Shown here one piece after another: positions 24,822 through 33,781 of a stretch of DNA of 64,000 nt; positions within the stretch are counted from its first letter, which is position 1; every line of letters starts with the position of its first letter. Source of the DNA: Candidatus Zixiibacteriota bacterium (GTDB lineage: Bacteria; Zixibacteria; MSB-5A5; GN15; FEB-12). The notes under the pieces are model-generated. The model was not told where the DNA came from. It saw nothing but the letters and a program-made list of their open reading frames with translations, and searched no databases. The stretch lies in the NCBI GenBank assembly GCA_022571845.1, contig JACZXB010000001.1:62001-126000 (forward strand), written 5' to 3'. A program made the translations under genes and the position numbers.

Positions 24822-24837
24822 ACGGCAGGCCTTTTTT
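24812..24837 (+). terminator. Attenuator terminator before the trp genes
   Basis: GGTCTGCC (24812-24819), loop GGAC, GGCAGGCC (24824-24831): an 8-bp stem with one G-T pair, followed by six T (24832-24837). It lies between the leader peptide and the DapF-like gene, so it stops transcription before the trp genes rather than marking an operon end. Confidence 0.88.
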
Positions 24838-24876
24838 ATTGAAGTAAAGTGTCAGGAAAGTTAACTAGAGCAATAT

Positions 24877-25716
24877 ATGCAGATTAAGTTCTACAAATAT
24901 CAGGCCCTGTCTAATGATTTCATTCTAGTAGACAGCAGCCAGAGCAAAATTTCTAAGCAGTCGCTTTCAAATACTGTCCGACAAATTTGCCACCGCAACC
25001 GGGGTGTAGGCGCCGATGGCCTGTTATACCTGAGTAAAGCAAAAAACGACACGGTCGCGGTCGATGTATATAACGCTGATGGCGGCTGGGCCGAAAAATC
25101 GGGCAATGGTCTTCGTATAGCAGGATTGCACCTGCACAGACGAAATCCCAAGAAGCGAAACTTTGTTATCAGCATGGGTGGAACAGAAAGCAGAGTAACG
25201 CTTATCAGTAAAGCAAAACGCGAAGCAATGCTAACTACCGAAATCGGCAGACCAAGCTTTGAAACATCGGAGATTCCGGTCAAATCCAAATCGCAATTCA
25301 TGATAAACTCAACATTAGACCTTGATGGCATAGAATTTCCTGTAACCTGCTTATCGCTTGGCAATCCTCATGCAGTTTTGTTTGTAGATAACTTCGATTT
25401 TGACTGGCAGCAAATCGGGGCCGATATAGAAAATCACGAACTGTTTCCGAATGGCATTAATGTAGAGTTTGTCAAAGTTATCTCTTCTAAGAAACTGCAA
25501 GTAACTGACTGGGAAAGAGGCACCGGCCCAACTGGCTCATCGGGGACAGGCGCTGCAGCGGCGGTAGCGGCCTCAGTTATGCTGGGAGTAGCAGGACGCA
25601 AATGTAAAGTCGTTTTTGAAATGGGGCAAATAGATGTGAACTGGAGAGAATCTGACGATATCATTGAAATAAGCGGACCTGTCGAATTTATCTGTGAAGG
25701 AACATTTGAGTCATAA
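24877..25716 (+). CDS. DapF-like epimerase-fold protein lacking both catalytic cysteines
   Basis: Diaminopimelate-epimerase fold, 279 residues, the normal length. Recognisable are KYQALSNDFILVD, CHRNRGVGADGLLYL, VYNADGGWAEKSGNGLRIAG, LSLGNPHAVLFVD, NGINVEFVKV and WERGTGPTGSSGTGAAAAVA. In active DapF the two acid/base residues are Cys in the motifs xxCGNG and xCGTG; here both are Ser (residues 75 and 222), while the surrounding substrate loops are kept. It probably does not racemise diaminopimelate. It is the first gene after the Trp attenuator and overlaps trpE by one base (TAATG), so a role tied to aromatic metabolism is more likely. PhzF, a DapF-fold isomerase without the Cys pair that acts on a chorismate-derived compound, is a loose precedent. 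Confidence 0.8.
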   Translation: MQIKFYKYQALSNDFILVDSSQSKISKQSLSNTVRQICHRNRGVGADGLLYLSKAKNDTVAVDVYNADGGWAEKSGNGLRIAGLHLHRRNPKKRNFVISMGGTESRVTLISKAKREAMLTTEIGRPSFETSEIPVKSKSQFMINSTLDLDGIEFPVTCLSLGNPHAVLFVDNFDFDWQQIGADIENHELFPNGINVEFVKVISSKKLQVTDWERGTGPTGSSGTGAAAAVAASVMLGVAGRKCKVVFEMGQIDVNWRESDDIIEISGPVEFICEGTFES

Positions 25717-27179
25717 TGATTAGTTTTAAGAAAGCCCGGGAATTAAGCAGCCGGGGGAATGTTGTGCCGGTATTTGAAAAGATTCCGGCAGACTTAGATA
25801 CACCTGTTTCAGCTTTTATTAAACTTGCTGCTGATAAGAAAGAAAGTTTCCTTTTGGAATCTATTGAAGGCGGCGAGAAACTCGCCCGTTATTCATTCTT
25901 AGGATTCGACCCATACCTTGTAGTAGAAAGCTCCGGCGACAACCTCACCGTTCGCAGCGGCAGAAACACTCAAAACGTGACCGAAAAACCAATATCGTTT
26001 ATTAGAAATCTTTTCAAGGAGTATCGCCCGGTAAAAGTGCAGGGTCTGCCGCGTTTCACCGGCGGCGGAGTCGGCTACTTCGCCTATGACACAATCCGCT
26101 GGGTTGAGAAGATACCTGATAATAATCAGGACACAATTGGCCTGCCCGATATGAGACTGTCTCTTTACAGCCGGATAATCGCATTTGACCACCTTAAACA
26201 GGAAATACTCATAATCGCAAATTTGGTAACAGGCGATTCCCAAAAAACACTCAAGCAGCAATATAACGATGCCACCAGATGGATCAGACAATCTGTCAAA
26301 AAGCTAACCATGCCGCTGCCTGTTCACGCCAGAAGAAGCGACAATCATAAGTCTGGCAAAGTCATCGCTCATACATCTAAGCGGACATTTGAAAACATTG
26401 TCCGTAAAGCAAAGCACTATATTAAAGAGGGTGACGTCTATCAGGTTGTGCTTTCGCAAAGATGGGAAATCAAATCTAACTGTTCGGCGCTAAATGTTTA
26501 TCGCCGCCTGAGACGGATAAATCCTTCTCCTTACATGTTCCTTTTGAATTTTGGAAACAACGCGGTAGTTGGTTCTTCGCCAGAGATGATGGTCCGCATT
26601 GAAAAAGATATCATTGAAACCAGGCCGATAGCCGGTACCAGACCAAGAGGCAAAAACGAAGCGGAAGATGCCAAATTGATTGCAGATTTGCTGGCTGATA
26701 AGAAGGAATTGTCCGAGCATACAATGTTGTTGGATCTTGGCAGAAACGATGTTGGCCGGGTCAGCAAGACTGCTACTGTTAAAGTAAAAGATAATATGAT
26801 TATTGAAAAATATTCGCACGTGATTCATATTGTCAGTTCAGTCGTAGGAGAGATAAACAAAAAACACAAACCGATAGACGGACACTTCGCCTGTTTTCCG
26901 GCCGGTACAGTTTCCGGAGCGCCAAAAATTCGCGCCATGCAAATTATCGATGAGCTCGAAACAGAGCGCCGCGGTATTTACGCCGGTTCAATCGCCTATC
27001 TGGACTTTTGGGGGAACCTTGATTCCTGCATAGCTATTCGCACTTTGGTTAAAAAAGATAACAAATATTACATACAGGCCGGAGCTGGTATTGTGGCCGA
27101 TTCCAAACCGTCCCGTGAGTTCAAGGAAACTGAGTCCAAAGCTCGCGCGGCTATACAAGCCGTGACAGGGGAGAATTAA
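25716..27179 (+). CDS. trpE: Anthranilate synthase component I
   Basis: Converts chorismate to anthranilate using ammonia from TrpG, the first committed step to Trp. Length 487 residues. The N-terminal domain has the Trp-feedback motif LLESIEGGEKLARYSFLG (about 47-64). The catalytic chorismate-binding domain (about 220-480) has VYQVVLSQRW, NPSPYMFLLNF, SSPEMMVRIE, ETRPIAGTRPRG, SEHTMLLDLGRNDVGRV and the C-terminal FPAGTVSGAPKIRAMQII. The retained feedback motif suggests the enzyme is inhibited by Trp in addition to control by the attenuator. Its ATG shares one base with the stop of the DapF-like gene, and trpG follows after 3 bases. Confidence 0.97.
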   Translation: MISFKKARELSSRGNVVPVFEKIPADLDTPVSAFIKLAADKKESFLLESIEGGEKLARYSFLGFDPYLVVESSGDNLTVRSGRNTQNVTEKPISFIRNLFKEYRPVKVQGLPRFTGGGVGYFAYDTIRWVEKIPDNNQDTIGLPDMRLSLYSRIIAFDHLKQEILIIANLVTGDSQKTLKQQYNDATRWIRQSVKKLTMPLPVHARRSDNHKSGKVIAHTSKRTFENIVRKAKHYIKEGDVYQVVLSQRWEIKSNCSALNVYRRLRRINPSPYMFLLNFGNNAVVGSSPEMMVRIEKDIIETRPIAGTRPRGKNEAEDAKLIADLLADKKELSEHTMLLDLGRNDVGRVSKTATVKVKDNMIIEKYSHVIHIVSSVVGEINKKHKPIDGHFACFPAGTVSGAPKIRAMQIIDELETERRGIYAGSIAYLDFWGNLDSCIAIRTLVKKDNKYYIQAGAGIVADSKPSREFKETESKARAAIQAVTGEN

Positions 27180-27182
27180 ATT

Positions 27183-27746
27183 TTGCTTCTGCTTTTAGAT
27201 AATTATGATTCCTTCACCTATAATCTGGTTCAGTATCTTAGCGAACTGGGGGCCGATATCAGAGTATTTAGAAACGATGAGATTACTATTTCAAAAATTA
27301 AAAAACTTAAACCAAAATCGATCGTACTCTCACCCGGCCCGGGCAGACCAGAAAACGCCGGTATCATGAATGATCTGGTAAAACAACTGACTGGCTCCGT
27401 TCCTATTCTCGGGGTTTGCCTGGGCCATCAGTCTATTGCTCAGGTTAACGGGGCCACAATCGGCTACGCCCCGGTACTTATGCACGGTAAGACATCCGAA
27501 ATTTCACATAATAATTCTACTTTGTTTAAGCAGGTGCCGTCACCGTTTACCGCCACCCGCTATCATTCACTGGTAGTTGAACGCGACACTATTCCAAAAA
27601 GTTTAAAAATTACAGCCTGGACTGATAAAACAGTCATGGCTGTCGAAAATAAAGAGAAGAAGCTTTATGGAGTGCAGTTTCATCCGGAATCGATACTGAC
27701 TGCGCAAGGCAAAAACATATTAAACAATTTTCTAAAAAGCGTATAG
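27183..27746 (+). CDS. trpG: Anthranilate synthase component II (glutamine amidotransferase)
   Basis: Class I glutamine amidotransferase that supplies ammonia to TrpE; 187 residues from a TTG start at 27183, the only start giving the usual opening LLLLDNYDSFTYNLVQYL. The catalytic Cys lies in GVCLGHQSI (about residue 80), and the His and Glu in GVQFHPESI (about 169-172). The oxyanion motif reads LSPGPGRPENAG. It is a stand-alone subunit, not fused to TrpD. A stand-alone TrpG can also serve folate synthesis (PabA), but no pab gene is present here. Confidence 0.95.
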   Translation: MLLLLDNYDSFTYNLVQYLSELGADIRVFRNDEITISKIKKLKPKSIVLSPGPGRPENAGIMNDLVKQLTGSVPILGVCLGHQSIAQVNGATIGYAPVLMHGKTSEISHNNSTLFKQVPSPFTATRYHSLVVERDTIPKSLKITAWTDKTVMAVENKEKKLYGVQFHPESILTAQGKNILNNFLKSV

Positions 27747-27748
27747 CT

Positions 27749-28762
27749 ATGCAAGAGTTTATCAAAAGAGTAGTTTCAAAAGAAAACCTTTTTCAGGAGG
27801 AAGCATCCAAAGTAATGGAAATCATGATGCAGGGTGAAGCTACTCCGGCGCAGATAGCAGGTTTTTTGGTGGCGCTAAAATTGAAAGGGGAGACCGCCGA
27901 AGAAGTAGCCGGTTTTGCCAAAACGATGCGCAAGCATTCGGTTAAGATTGAAATCGATGACAAGAACGCTGTCGATGGCTGCGGCACAGGCGGTGATGGC
28001 TCGAACTCTTTCAATATTTCAACTGCAGCGGCAATAGTAGCTTCGGCTGCCAGCGTCACTGTAGCCAAGCATGGCAACCGCTCGGTAAGCTCAGCCTGCG
28101 GCTCGGCAGATATTTTAGAAGCCAGCGGCGCCAAAATCGACCCCGGTATAAGCGTGGTCGAGAAAACCATAAATGAACTGCAGTTTGGTTTCATGTTTGC
28201 GCCCCGTTTTCATCCGGCCATGAAATATGCCGCCGCACCACGAAAAGAGCTGGGAGTAAGAACCGTATTTAATATCCTGGGACCAATGACAAACCCGGCC
28301 GGAGTCAAAAGACAGGTCATTGGTGTTTACGATCAATTCCTGATGAAGCTGGTAGCCGAAGTAATGAAACTCTTAGAATCAGAACACGTACTGGTCGTAC
28401 ACTCGCGCGACGGTATGGACGAATTCTCTGTTTGTGCACCAACCGATTTCCTGGAACTAAAAGACGGCGAAATAAACAGCAGAACCATTACCCCACTTGA
28501 AGTAGGACTCACTACCTATCCCTCGGAATCCTTAGCGGGCGGAGATGCCGGTCATAATCTCACAATACTAAACGATATCCTTGAGGGTGAGGACACCAGC
28601 TATCGCGAGGCGGTATTGTTTAATGCCGGGGCGCTGATTTATGTGGCGGGCAAAGCTGATTCAATCTGGGATGGTGTTTCAGCAGCCCGGGACGCTATCG
28701 ACTGGGGAGCGGCTAAGCAAAAATTCCAAAGCTGGATAAAGGCCACAAAACAAATACCTTGA
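27749..28762 (+). CDS. trpD: Anthranilate phosphoribosyltransferase
   Basis: Transfers phosphoribose from PRPP to anthranilate, the second step of the Trp branch. The protein has 337 residues. Motifs are the PRPP loop CGTGGDGSNSFNIST (about 76-90), KHGNRSVSSACGSADILEASG, FAPRFHPAMKYAAAPRKELG with the anthranilate-binding Arg, and FNILGPMTNP. It begins 3 bases after trpG. It is followed not by trpC but by a transporter gene whose possible TTG start overlaps its stop (TTGA). Confidence 0.97.
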   Translation: MQEFIKRVVSKENLFQEEASKVMEIMMQGEATPAQIAGFLVALKLKGETAEEVAGFAKTMRKHSVKIEIDDKNAVDGCGTGGDGSNSFNISTAAAIVASAASVTVAKHGNRSVSSACGSADILEASGAKIDPGISVVEKTINELQFGFMFAPRFHPAMKYAAAPRKELGVRTVFNILGPMTNPAGVKRQVIGVYDQFLMKLVAEVMKLLESEHVLVVHSRDGMDEFSVCAPTDFLELKDGEINSRTITPLEVGLTTYPSESLAGGDAGHNLTILNDILEGEDTSYREAVLFNAGALIYVAGKADSIWDGVSAARDAIDWGAAKQKFQSWIKATKQIP

Positions 28763-28770
28763 TATTTATC

Positions 28771-30096
28771 ATGAATCATACAACCGAAAAAATAGAAGTT
28801 ACTGAAAAGAATAAAAATTTCTGGCAGCGCAGCCGTGGTGGAGTCGGTTCATATCTGGCTACTCTCAGGATGTTTTCCCGTAACGCCAGACTCTATCTGA
28901 TTGGTTCCTTCTTGATGGGAGTTAATTTTCATGTTTTTCAGCTGCTATTAAATCTCTATCTCAAGGAGTTAGGTTTTGTTGAAAGTCAGATAGGTCTGGT
29001 AATCTCGGCCAGAGCTCTTGGTGCAGCATTACTGGCTATTCCGGTCGCAATGGTTCTCAGCCGGGTTAGGCTCAAGCCACTCTTGTTAACAGGCTGTATA
29101 ATGATGGCTGCTTTCAGTTATTTTATTACAACTATGGATGAACTCATTTTACTTATGGGCTTTTCTCTTTTGACCGGAATGTCGTTTGCGTTTTTTCGTG
29201 TAGCCAGCGGTCCCTTCTATATGAGGAACTCTACTCCGGCTGAGAGAACCCACCTGTTTTCGCTTTCGTTTGGAATGATGCTGCTGGCAGGTATGGTCGG
29301 TTCCTTGTTCTCAGGAACACTTGTAATTATGCTGACAGACTTTACTGGCGATATCGTATCGGGCTATCGCTATACGTTATATTTGGGAATAGTAGCCAGC
29401 ATCCTGGCTTTGATTCCCTTTTCGATGGTCAAAGCGAATCCTCCCTCGACTGAGGAAAGCAAAATTTCATTCAATCTGAATCAAATCAGAAGCAGAGGCG
29501 GCTTTTATTTTAAGATTACCGTTGCAAATTTTATAGTGGGGCTTGGCGCCGGACTTATTATTCCATTTCTAAATCTCTATTTCCGAGATAGATTTGGTCA
29601 GCCTCCTGACCGCATTACTTTCTTTTATTTCCTGGCCCATCTGGTTATGTTGGTCGGAATTATGATCGGACCGATTATGGCCAAGAAAATAGGGCTGGTC
29701 AGAGCGGTAGTAACCGCACAGCTGTCTTCGATTCCCTTTATGTTAATTCTTTCTTATAGCGATTTTCTACCGCTGGTTCTGCTGGCCTTTGTATTAAGAG
29801 CCGGGCTTATGAATATTGGCGTGCCGATAATTACTAACCTTGCCATGGAGCTGTCTGAGAAGTCTGAACAGGGACTGGTCAGCGCTCTTTTAATTGTGGC
29901 CTGGACCTCGGCCTTGATGATATCGTCAGCATTGGGGGGAGTGCTCATTGAGAATTTTGGATATACTGTTACTATCAATATTACTATTATGATTTATCTC
30001 GTTGCGACTTTAATATTCTACTCACTATTTAAAAATGCAGAGACCAGGCAGAACGGAAAAAAACCCTGGACTCTGGTGCGCGAGGTAATCAATTGA
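28771..30096 (+). CDS. Major facilitator superfamily transporter inside the trp operon
   Basis: Twelve-segment membrane transporter of 441 residues. MFS features are visible: the loop between segments 2 and 3 reads SRVRLKP, segment 4-5 contains RVASGPFYMRNSTPAER, and there is a central cytoplasmic loop at about residues 215-235. No substrate-specific motif is recognised. Its gene is locked between trpD and trpC: an upstream TTG at 28759 would overlap the trpD stop, and its own stop overlaps the trpC start (TTGA). The first ATG is at 28771; which start is used is unsure. Position suggests export or import of an aromatic compound or pathway intermediate, which is inference. Confidence 0.85.
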   Translation: MNHTTEKIEVTEKNKNFWQRSRGGVGSYLATLRMFSRNARLYLIGSFLMGVNFHVFQLLLNLYLKELGFVESQIGLVISARALGAALLAIPVAMVLSRVRLKPLLLTGCIMMAAFSYFITTMDELILLMGFSLLTGMSFAFFRVASGPFYMRNSTPAERTHLFSLSFGMMLLAGMVGSLFSGTLVIMLTDFTGDIVSGYRYTLYLGIVASILALIPFSMVKANPPSTEESKISFNLNQIRSRGGFYFKITVANFIVGLGAGLIIPFLNLYFRDRFGQPPDRITFFYFLAHLVMLVGIMIGPIMAKKIGLVRAVVTAQLSSIPFMLILSYSDFLPLVLLAFVLRAGLMNIGVPIITNLAMELSEKSEQGLVSALLIVAWTSALMISSALGGVLIENFGYTVTINITIMIYLVATLIFYSLFKNAETRQNGKKPWTLVREVIN

Positions 30097-30872
30097 CTAA
30101 TATACTTCAAGAAATAGCAGCACACAAAAGAAGCGAAGTTGCCCAGCTAAAAACGGAACTTACTTTAAGCGAGATTGAGAACCAGCTTGAGACAGATGAC
30201 CGTCTCGATTTCGGAGCTGCTCTTTTAAGATCCGATAGAGTTAATATTATTGCTGAGATAAAAAAAGCATCACCTTCCAGAGGCGTCTTGATAGAAGATT
30301 TTGATATTGAAAAGCTGGCCGCCTCTTATAGAGATGGAGGTGCGGCAGCGCTGTCTGTTCTGGCCGACAAGAAATATTTTCAGGGATCGCCTGAGTATGT
30401 TGCAACTGCTAAGTCTGTATCAAGACTTCCTGTACTTTACAAAGAGTTCATAGTAGACGAATTTCAGATTCCTTATGCCAGGCTCAAAAAAGCCGACTCC
30501 ATACTGCTGATTGTGAGTATTCTAAAAGATGATGAAATTAAGAGCATGATTAAGCTTGCAGAAAAGTGTTGTCTCGATGTTATCGTTGAGGTTCACGATA
30601 GCTCCGAAGCCAAAATTGCTATTGACTGCGGCGCCCAAATAATCGGAGTCAACAACCGCAACCTCAAAAATTTTTCTGTTTCTCTGAAAACCTCCGAATC
30701 AATGAGCGCTATAATTCCTGATGATATCATAAAAATTGCAGAGTCAGGAATATTTGAACCGGCCGATATCAGACACTTAAAAGAATTCGGGTATAACTGC
30801 TTTTTAATCGGTGAAGCCCTGATAAAATCAACCGACCCGGTAAACCTTTTGAGGTCCCTGGTATCTGCATGA
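30093..30872 (+). CDS. trpC: Indole-3-glycerol-phosphate synthase
   Basis: Ring-closing step of Trp synthesis, a TIM barrel of 259 residues. Motifs are IIAEIKKASPSRG (catalytic Lys and Glu, about residues 50-62), ALSVLADKKYFQGS, VLYKEFIVDEFQI, LDVIVEVHD and IIGVNNRNLKNF, ending ESGIFEPADIRHL and CFLIGEALIKS. TTG at 30093 is the start; it overlaps the stop of the transporter gene by 4 bases, and no ATG occurs before the conserved region. It is separate from TrpF, unlike the fused enzyme of enterobacteria. The next gene, trpF, overlaps it by 4 bases. Confidence 0.96.
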   Translation: MTNILQEIAAHKRSEVAQLKTELTLSEIENQLETDDRLDFGAALLRSDRVNIIAEIKKASPSRGVLIEDFDIEKLAASYRDGGAAALSVLADKKYFQGSPEYVATAKSVSRLPVLYKEFIVDEFQIPYARLKKADSILLIVSILKDDEIKSMIKLAEKCCLDVIVEVHDSSEAKIAIDCGAQIIGVNNRNLKNFSVSLKTSESMSAIIPDDIIKIAESGIFEPADIRHLKEFGYNCFLIGEALIKSTDPVNLLRSLVSA

Positions 30873-31510
30873 AGCATTTTCAAATAAAAGTCTGCGGCAT
30901 AACCCGTGCTGGAGATGCTCTGTTAGCAGCCAGACTCGGAGCCGATATGCTTGGCTTCATATTTTATAAGAAATCGCCAAGATATATTTCAGCTACTGCT
31001 GCAAAAAGCGTCATTGAGAAGATTCCCGCTACCATCGACCGGGTTGGTGTTTTTGTAGATGCCGATTTAGACACACTGCTTAAGACAGCCGGCCGTCTCA
31101 AGCTCGACTACGTTCAGCTGCATGGAAAAACTACTAATTCTATGATTAAGAAACTTAAAACGTCAGGACTCAAAGTAATCCAAGCCTTTCATATTGAGAG
31201 CAAATCAGACTATAAGAAAGCCGCAGCCAGCATTGCTGATATTTTACAACTGGATAACTCGTTCACGGATAAGCCGGGAGGAACCGGCCAGAAATTTGAC
31301 TGGAATATCAGACCAAAGTCAATAATCCCAAATCTTATGCTGTCGGGTGGTATCTCTGCCGACAATATTTTAGAGGGTATAAGAATGTTCAGCCCCATTA
31401 TAGTAGATGTTAACTCAGGAGTCGAAATTTCTCCAGGAAAAAAATCAGAAAAAAAGCTAAAGCAGTTCTTTAGTATATGTGATAGAATCAGATATGGCAC
31501 AAAGAGTTAA
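30869..31510 (+). CDS. trpF: Phosphoribosylanthranilate isomerase
   Basis: Amadori rearrangement step between TrpD and TrpC; TIM barrel of 213 residues. It opens [20 protein letters not shown] with the catalytic Cys in VCGITR (residue 8), then [35 protein letters not shown] and the C-terminal phosphate site [12 protein letters not shown] with [10 protein letters not shown]. The catalytic Asp usually found in LLDxxxxxxxGGTG is present as [20 protein letters not shown]. Its end overlaps the start of trpB by 17 bases if trpB begins at its ATG. Confidence 0.95.
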   Translation: MKHFQIKVCGITRAGDALLAARLGADMLGFIFYKKSPRYISATAAKSVIEKIPATIDRVGVFVDADLDTLLKTAGRLKLDYVQLHGKTTNSMIKKLKTSGLKVIQAFHIESKSDYKKAAASIADILQLDNSFTDKPGGTGQKFDWNIRPKSIIPNLMLSGGISADNILEGIRMFSPIIVDVNSGVEISPGKKSEKKLKQFFSICDRIRYGTKS

Positions 31511-32693
31511 AAGAGGCCCTGACAGCAAAGGCAGGTTCGGTCCCTATGGCGGACAGTATGTTCCAGAGACAGTAATGTACGCTCTGGCCGAACTTGAGAT
31601 GTCATACCGAAAGCTCAAGAAAGACAAGTCATTTCTGGCCGAACTGCGAGGCTACCTATCGGATTATGTCGGCCGCCCCAGCCCCCTCTATTTTGCTGAG
31701 AGGTTTACGGCATATCTCAAAGGTCCCAAAGTTTATTTCAAACGTGAGGACTTAAACCATACCGGCGCCCACAAAATCAATAATACGGTCGGACAGATTC
31801 TCCTGGCCAAGCACATGGGCAAAAAACGGATAATTGCCGAAACCGGCGCCGGACAACACGGCCTGGCCACTGCCACAGTTTGTGCCCGTTTTGGAATGGA
31901 GTGCATCATTTATATGGGAGCCGTGGATATAAAGAGGCAGGCATCCAATGTCGAGAAAATGAAACTTTTGGGAGCTAAAGTTGTCACGGTAGAGTCAGGC
32001 TCGAAAACACTAAAAGATGCCACCAGCCAGGCTATGCGCGACTGGGTTACAAATATCCGCTCGACGTTTTACATTATAGGCTCGGTAGTCGGGCCGCATC
32101 CATATCCGATGTTGGTGCGCGATTTTCAGTCAATAATCGGCAAAGAAACCAAACGACAGTGCCAGAAGAAATTTCGCAGACTCCCGGATGCTATCATAGC
32201 CTGCGTGGGGGGAGGCTCCAATGCTATTGGCATCTTTGACTCTTTCATAAACGAAAAATCGGTAAAACTGATCGGGGTAGAAGCAGCCGGACATGGACTC
32301 AATTCCGGCCAGCATGCCGCCACTCTGTCCAAAGGAAAACCGGGAGTTCTCCACGGCTCTTACAGTTACCTGGTATATGACAACGACGGCCAGATAATAC
32401 TGCCGCATTCTATATCCGCCGGACTTGATTACCCGGGAGTCGGGCCGGAACATTCAGCCTTGAGTGATACGGGACAGGTGAAATATTTTAGCGCTACCGA
32501 TAAACAGGCGCTGGCGGCCTTTGAACTAGTTTCGAAACTCGAAGGAATAATTCCAGCGCTTGAGACATCGCATGCTCTGGCCTATTTAATTGCTCACAAG
32601 AAAGAGTTCAAAGCCAGGCAAAACGTGGTCGTCTGCCTTTCCGGACGAGGTGACAAAGATATGCCAATCTTTTTTGAGAAAGAGAAGGCCTAA
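31494..32693 (+). CDS. trpB: Tryptophan synthase beta chain
   Basis: PLP enzyme that joins indole and serine to make Trp; 399 residues from the ATG at 31494 (a GTG at 31479 is possible). The opening [16 protein letters not shown] is typical. PLP-lysine: [25 protein letters not shown] appears as [14 protein letters not shown], the phosphate cup is [10 protein letters not shown], and the C-terminal [10 protein letters not shown] is present. It is the TrpB1 form that pairs with TrpA, whose gene starts 3 bases later. Confidence 0.97.
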   Translation: MAQRVKRGPDSKGRFGPYGGQYVPETVMYALAELEMSYRKLKKDKSFLAELRGYLSDYVGRPSPLYFAERFTAYLKGPKVYFKREDLNHTGAHKINNTVGQILLAKHMGKKRIIAETGAGQHGLATATVCARFGMECIIYMGAVDIKRQASNVEKMKLLGAKVVTVESGSKTLKDATSQAMRDWVTNIRSTFYIIGSVVGPHPYPMLVRDFQSIIGKETKRQCQKKFRRLPDAIIACVGGGSNAIGIFDSFINEKSVKLIGVEAAGHGLNSGQHAATLSKGKPGVLHGSYSYLVYDNDGQIILPHSISAGLDYPGVGPEHSALSDTGQVKYFSATDKQALAAFELVSKLEGIIPALETSHALAYLIAHKKEFKARQNVVVCLSGRGDKDMPIFFEKEKA

Positions 32694-32696
32694 AAG

Positions 32697-33482
32697 TTGA
32701 ACCGCATTCGTACATACCTAAATCAGATCAAAAAGCAGAAGCTGCTGATTCCGTTTATAACGGCTGGTTATCCCGACAGCAGCACAACTTTGAATCTTAT
32801 CAAAGCGGCCATAGATTCAGGCTGCGATATGATTGAGATAGGCTTTCCGTTTTCTGATCCGCTGGCCGACGGAGCGGAAGTTCAGTTTTCTTCCTATCAT
32901 GCTCTAAAAAACGGTATGACTCTTGCCAGGACTCTGCGAATTGCGGAGCAAGTCAGAAAAACCAGCGATGTTCCACTTATCTTGATGGGCTACTACAATC
33001 CTGTTTTAAGCTACGGCGAAAACCAATTCATGAAAGATGCAACGGCTGCAGGTGTCGACGGCCTGATAATTCCGGACCTGCCCGTATCTGAAGCTTCAGA
33101 TTATATGCGAAATGCGATAAAACATGACATCTCTACCATATTCTTAGCAGCCCCGACCACAGACAAAAATAGCCTGAAGCAAATAGATAAGAGCTGCTCA
33201 GATTTTGTCTACGCTGTCACAGTAACCGGCGTAACCGGGGGCGGCAAGGTTTTTGGAAGAGATACCGATAACTACTTGAAAGAGCTGGGCCAAGCGCTAA
33301 ATAAGAAATTTGTGGCAGGATTTGGGATTTCGTCGCCAGAAACAGCCAGACGGTTTTGTAAATACAGTGACGGCGTTGTCATCGGTTCAAAATTGATTTC
33401 GCTGATACGAAGTGCCAAAAGCAAATCGCAAGGCGTAAGAGATGCAGCCAGATTTTTGAGTTCAGTTCGCAGGGCAATTTAA
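32697..33482 (+). CDS. trpA: Tryptophan synthase alpha chain
   Basis: Cleaves indole-3-glycerol phosphate and channels indole to TrpB. The protein has 261 residues from a TTG start. Catalytic Glu lies in DMIEIGFPFSDPLADG (about residue 48) and the catalytic Asp in GLIIPDLPVSEASD. Other landmarks are LMGYYNPVLSYG, YAVTVTGVTGGG and VAGFGISSPETA with GVVIGSKLI. The stop overlaps the start of the chorismate mutase gene (TAATG). It completes a full set of seven trp genes within 8 kb. Confidence 0.97.
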   Translation: MNRIRTYLNQIKKQKLLIPFITAGYPDSSTTLNLIKAAIDSGCDMIEIGFPFSDPLADGAEVQFSSYHALKNGMTLARTLRIAEQVRKTSDVPLILMGYYNPVLSYGENQFMKDATAAGVDGLIIPDLPVSEASDYMRNAIKHDISTIFLAAPTTDKNSLKQIDKSCSDFVYAVTVTGVTGGGKVFGRDTDNYLKELGQALNKKFVAGFGISSPETARRFCKYSDGVVIGSKLISLIRSAKSKSQGVRDAARFLSSVRRAI

Positions 33483-33772
33483 TGGCCAAAAAAGATTTAA
33501 AAGACTTCAGAGAAGAAATTAATTCTATAGATATCGAACTGTTGTTCCTTTTTAACAGAAGAGCCAATCTGGTTATAGATCTTGCTCTAATTAAAAAGAG
33601 TCAAGGGAAGAAACTGTTCGACCCGGAGCGTGAAAGAGATATTTTCGTATCGCTGACTGAAAAGAATCCCGGACCGTTAACACCAGACGCTGTAGTACGA
33701 CTATTTGAGCGGATAATAGATGAATCGCGCCGGTTGGAACGAACCCAAGTTTACAACAAGAAAGAGAAGTAA
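33482..33772 (+). CDS. Chorismate mutase, AroQ-alpha type
   Basis: Rearranges chorismate to prephenate, the entry to Phe and Tyr. This is a small all-helical protein of 96 residues. Residues matching the active site of the AroQ fold: Arg in DFREEINSID, Arg in LFNRRANLV, Lys in IKKSQGKK, and the Arg/Glu pair in DPERERDIF. There is no fused dehydratase or dehydrogenase domain. It stands directly before a DAHP synthase gene (9 bases), an order that recalls the fused CM-DAHP synthases of other bacteria; here the two are separate but could form a complex, allowing prephenate or chorismate control of the first step. The complex is inference. Confidence 0.9.
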   Translation: MAKKDLKDFREEINSIDIELLFLFNRRANLVIDLALIKKSQGKKLFDPERERDIFVSLTEKNPGPLTPDAVVRLFERIIDESRRLERTQVYNKKEK

Positions 33773-33781
33773 AGAGCTGCC

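Noticed and set aside
24812-24837. Simple terminator of the aminotransferase gene
   Set aside because: It lies downstream of a translated-looking aromatic leader, can be displaced by an alternative pairing, and precedes trpE, all of which fit an attenuator better.
24877-25716. Ordinary lysine-pathway diaminopimelate epimerase
   Set aside because: Both catalytic Cys are Ser and the gene is embedded in a Trp-controlled operon, so the plain dapF label would mislead.
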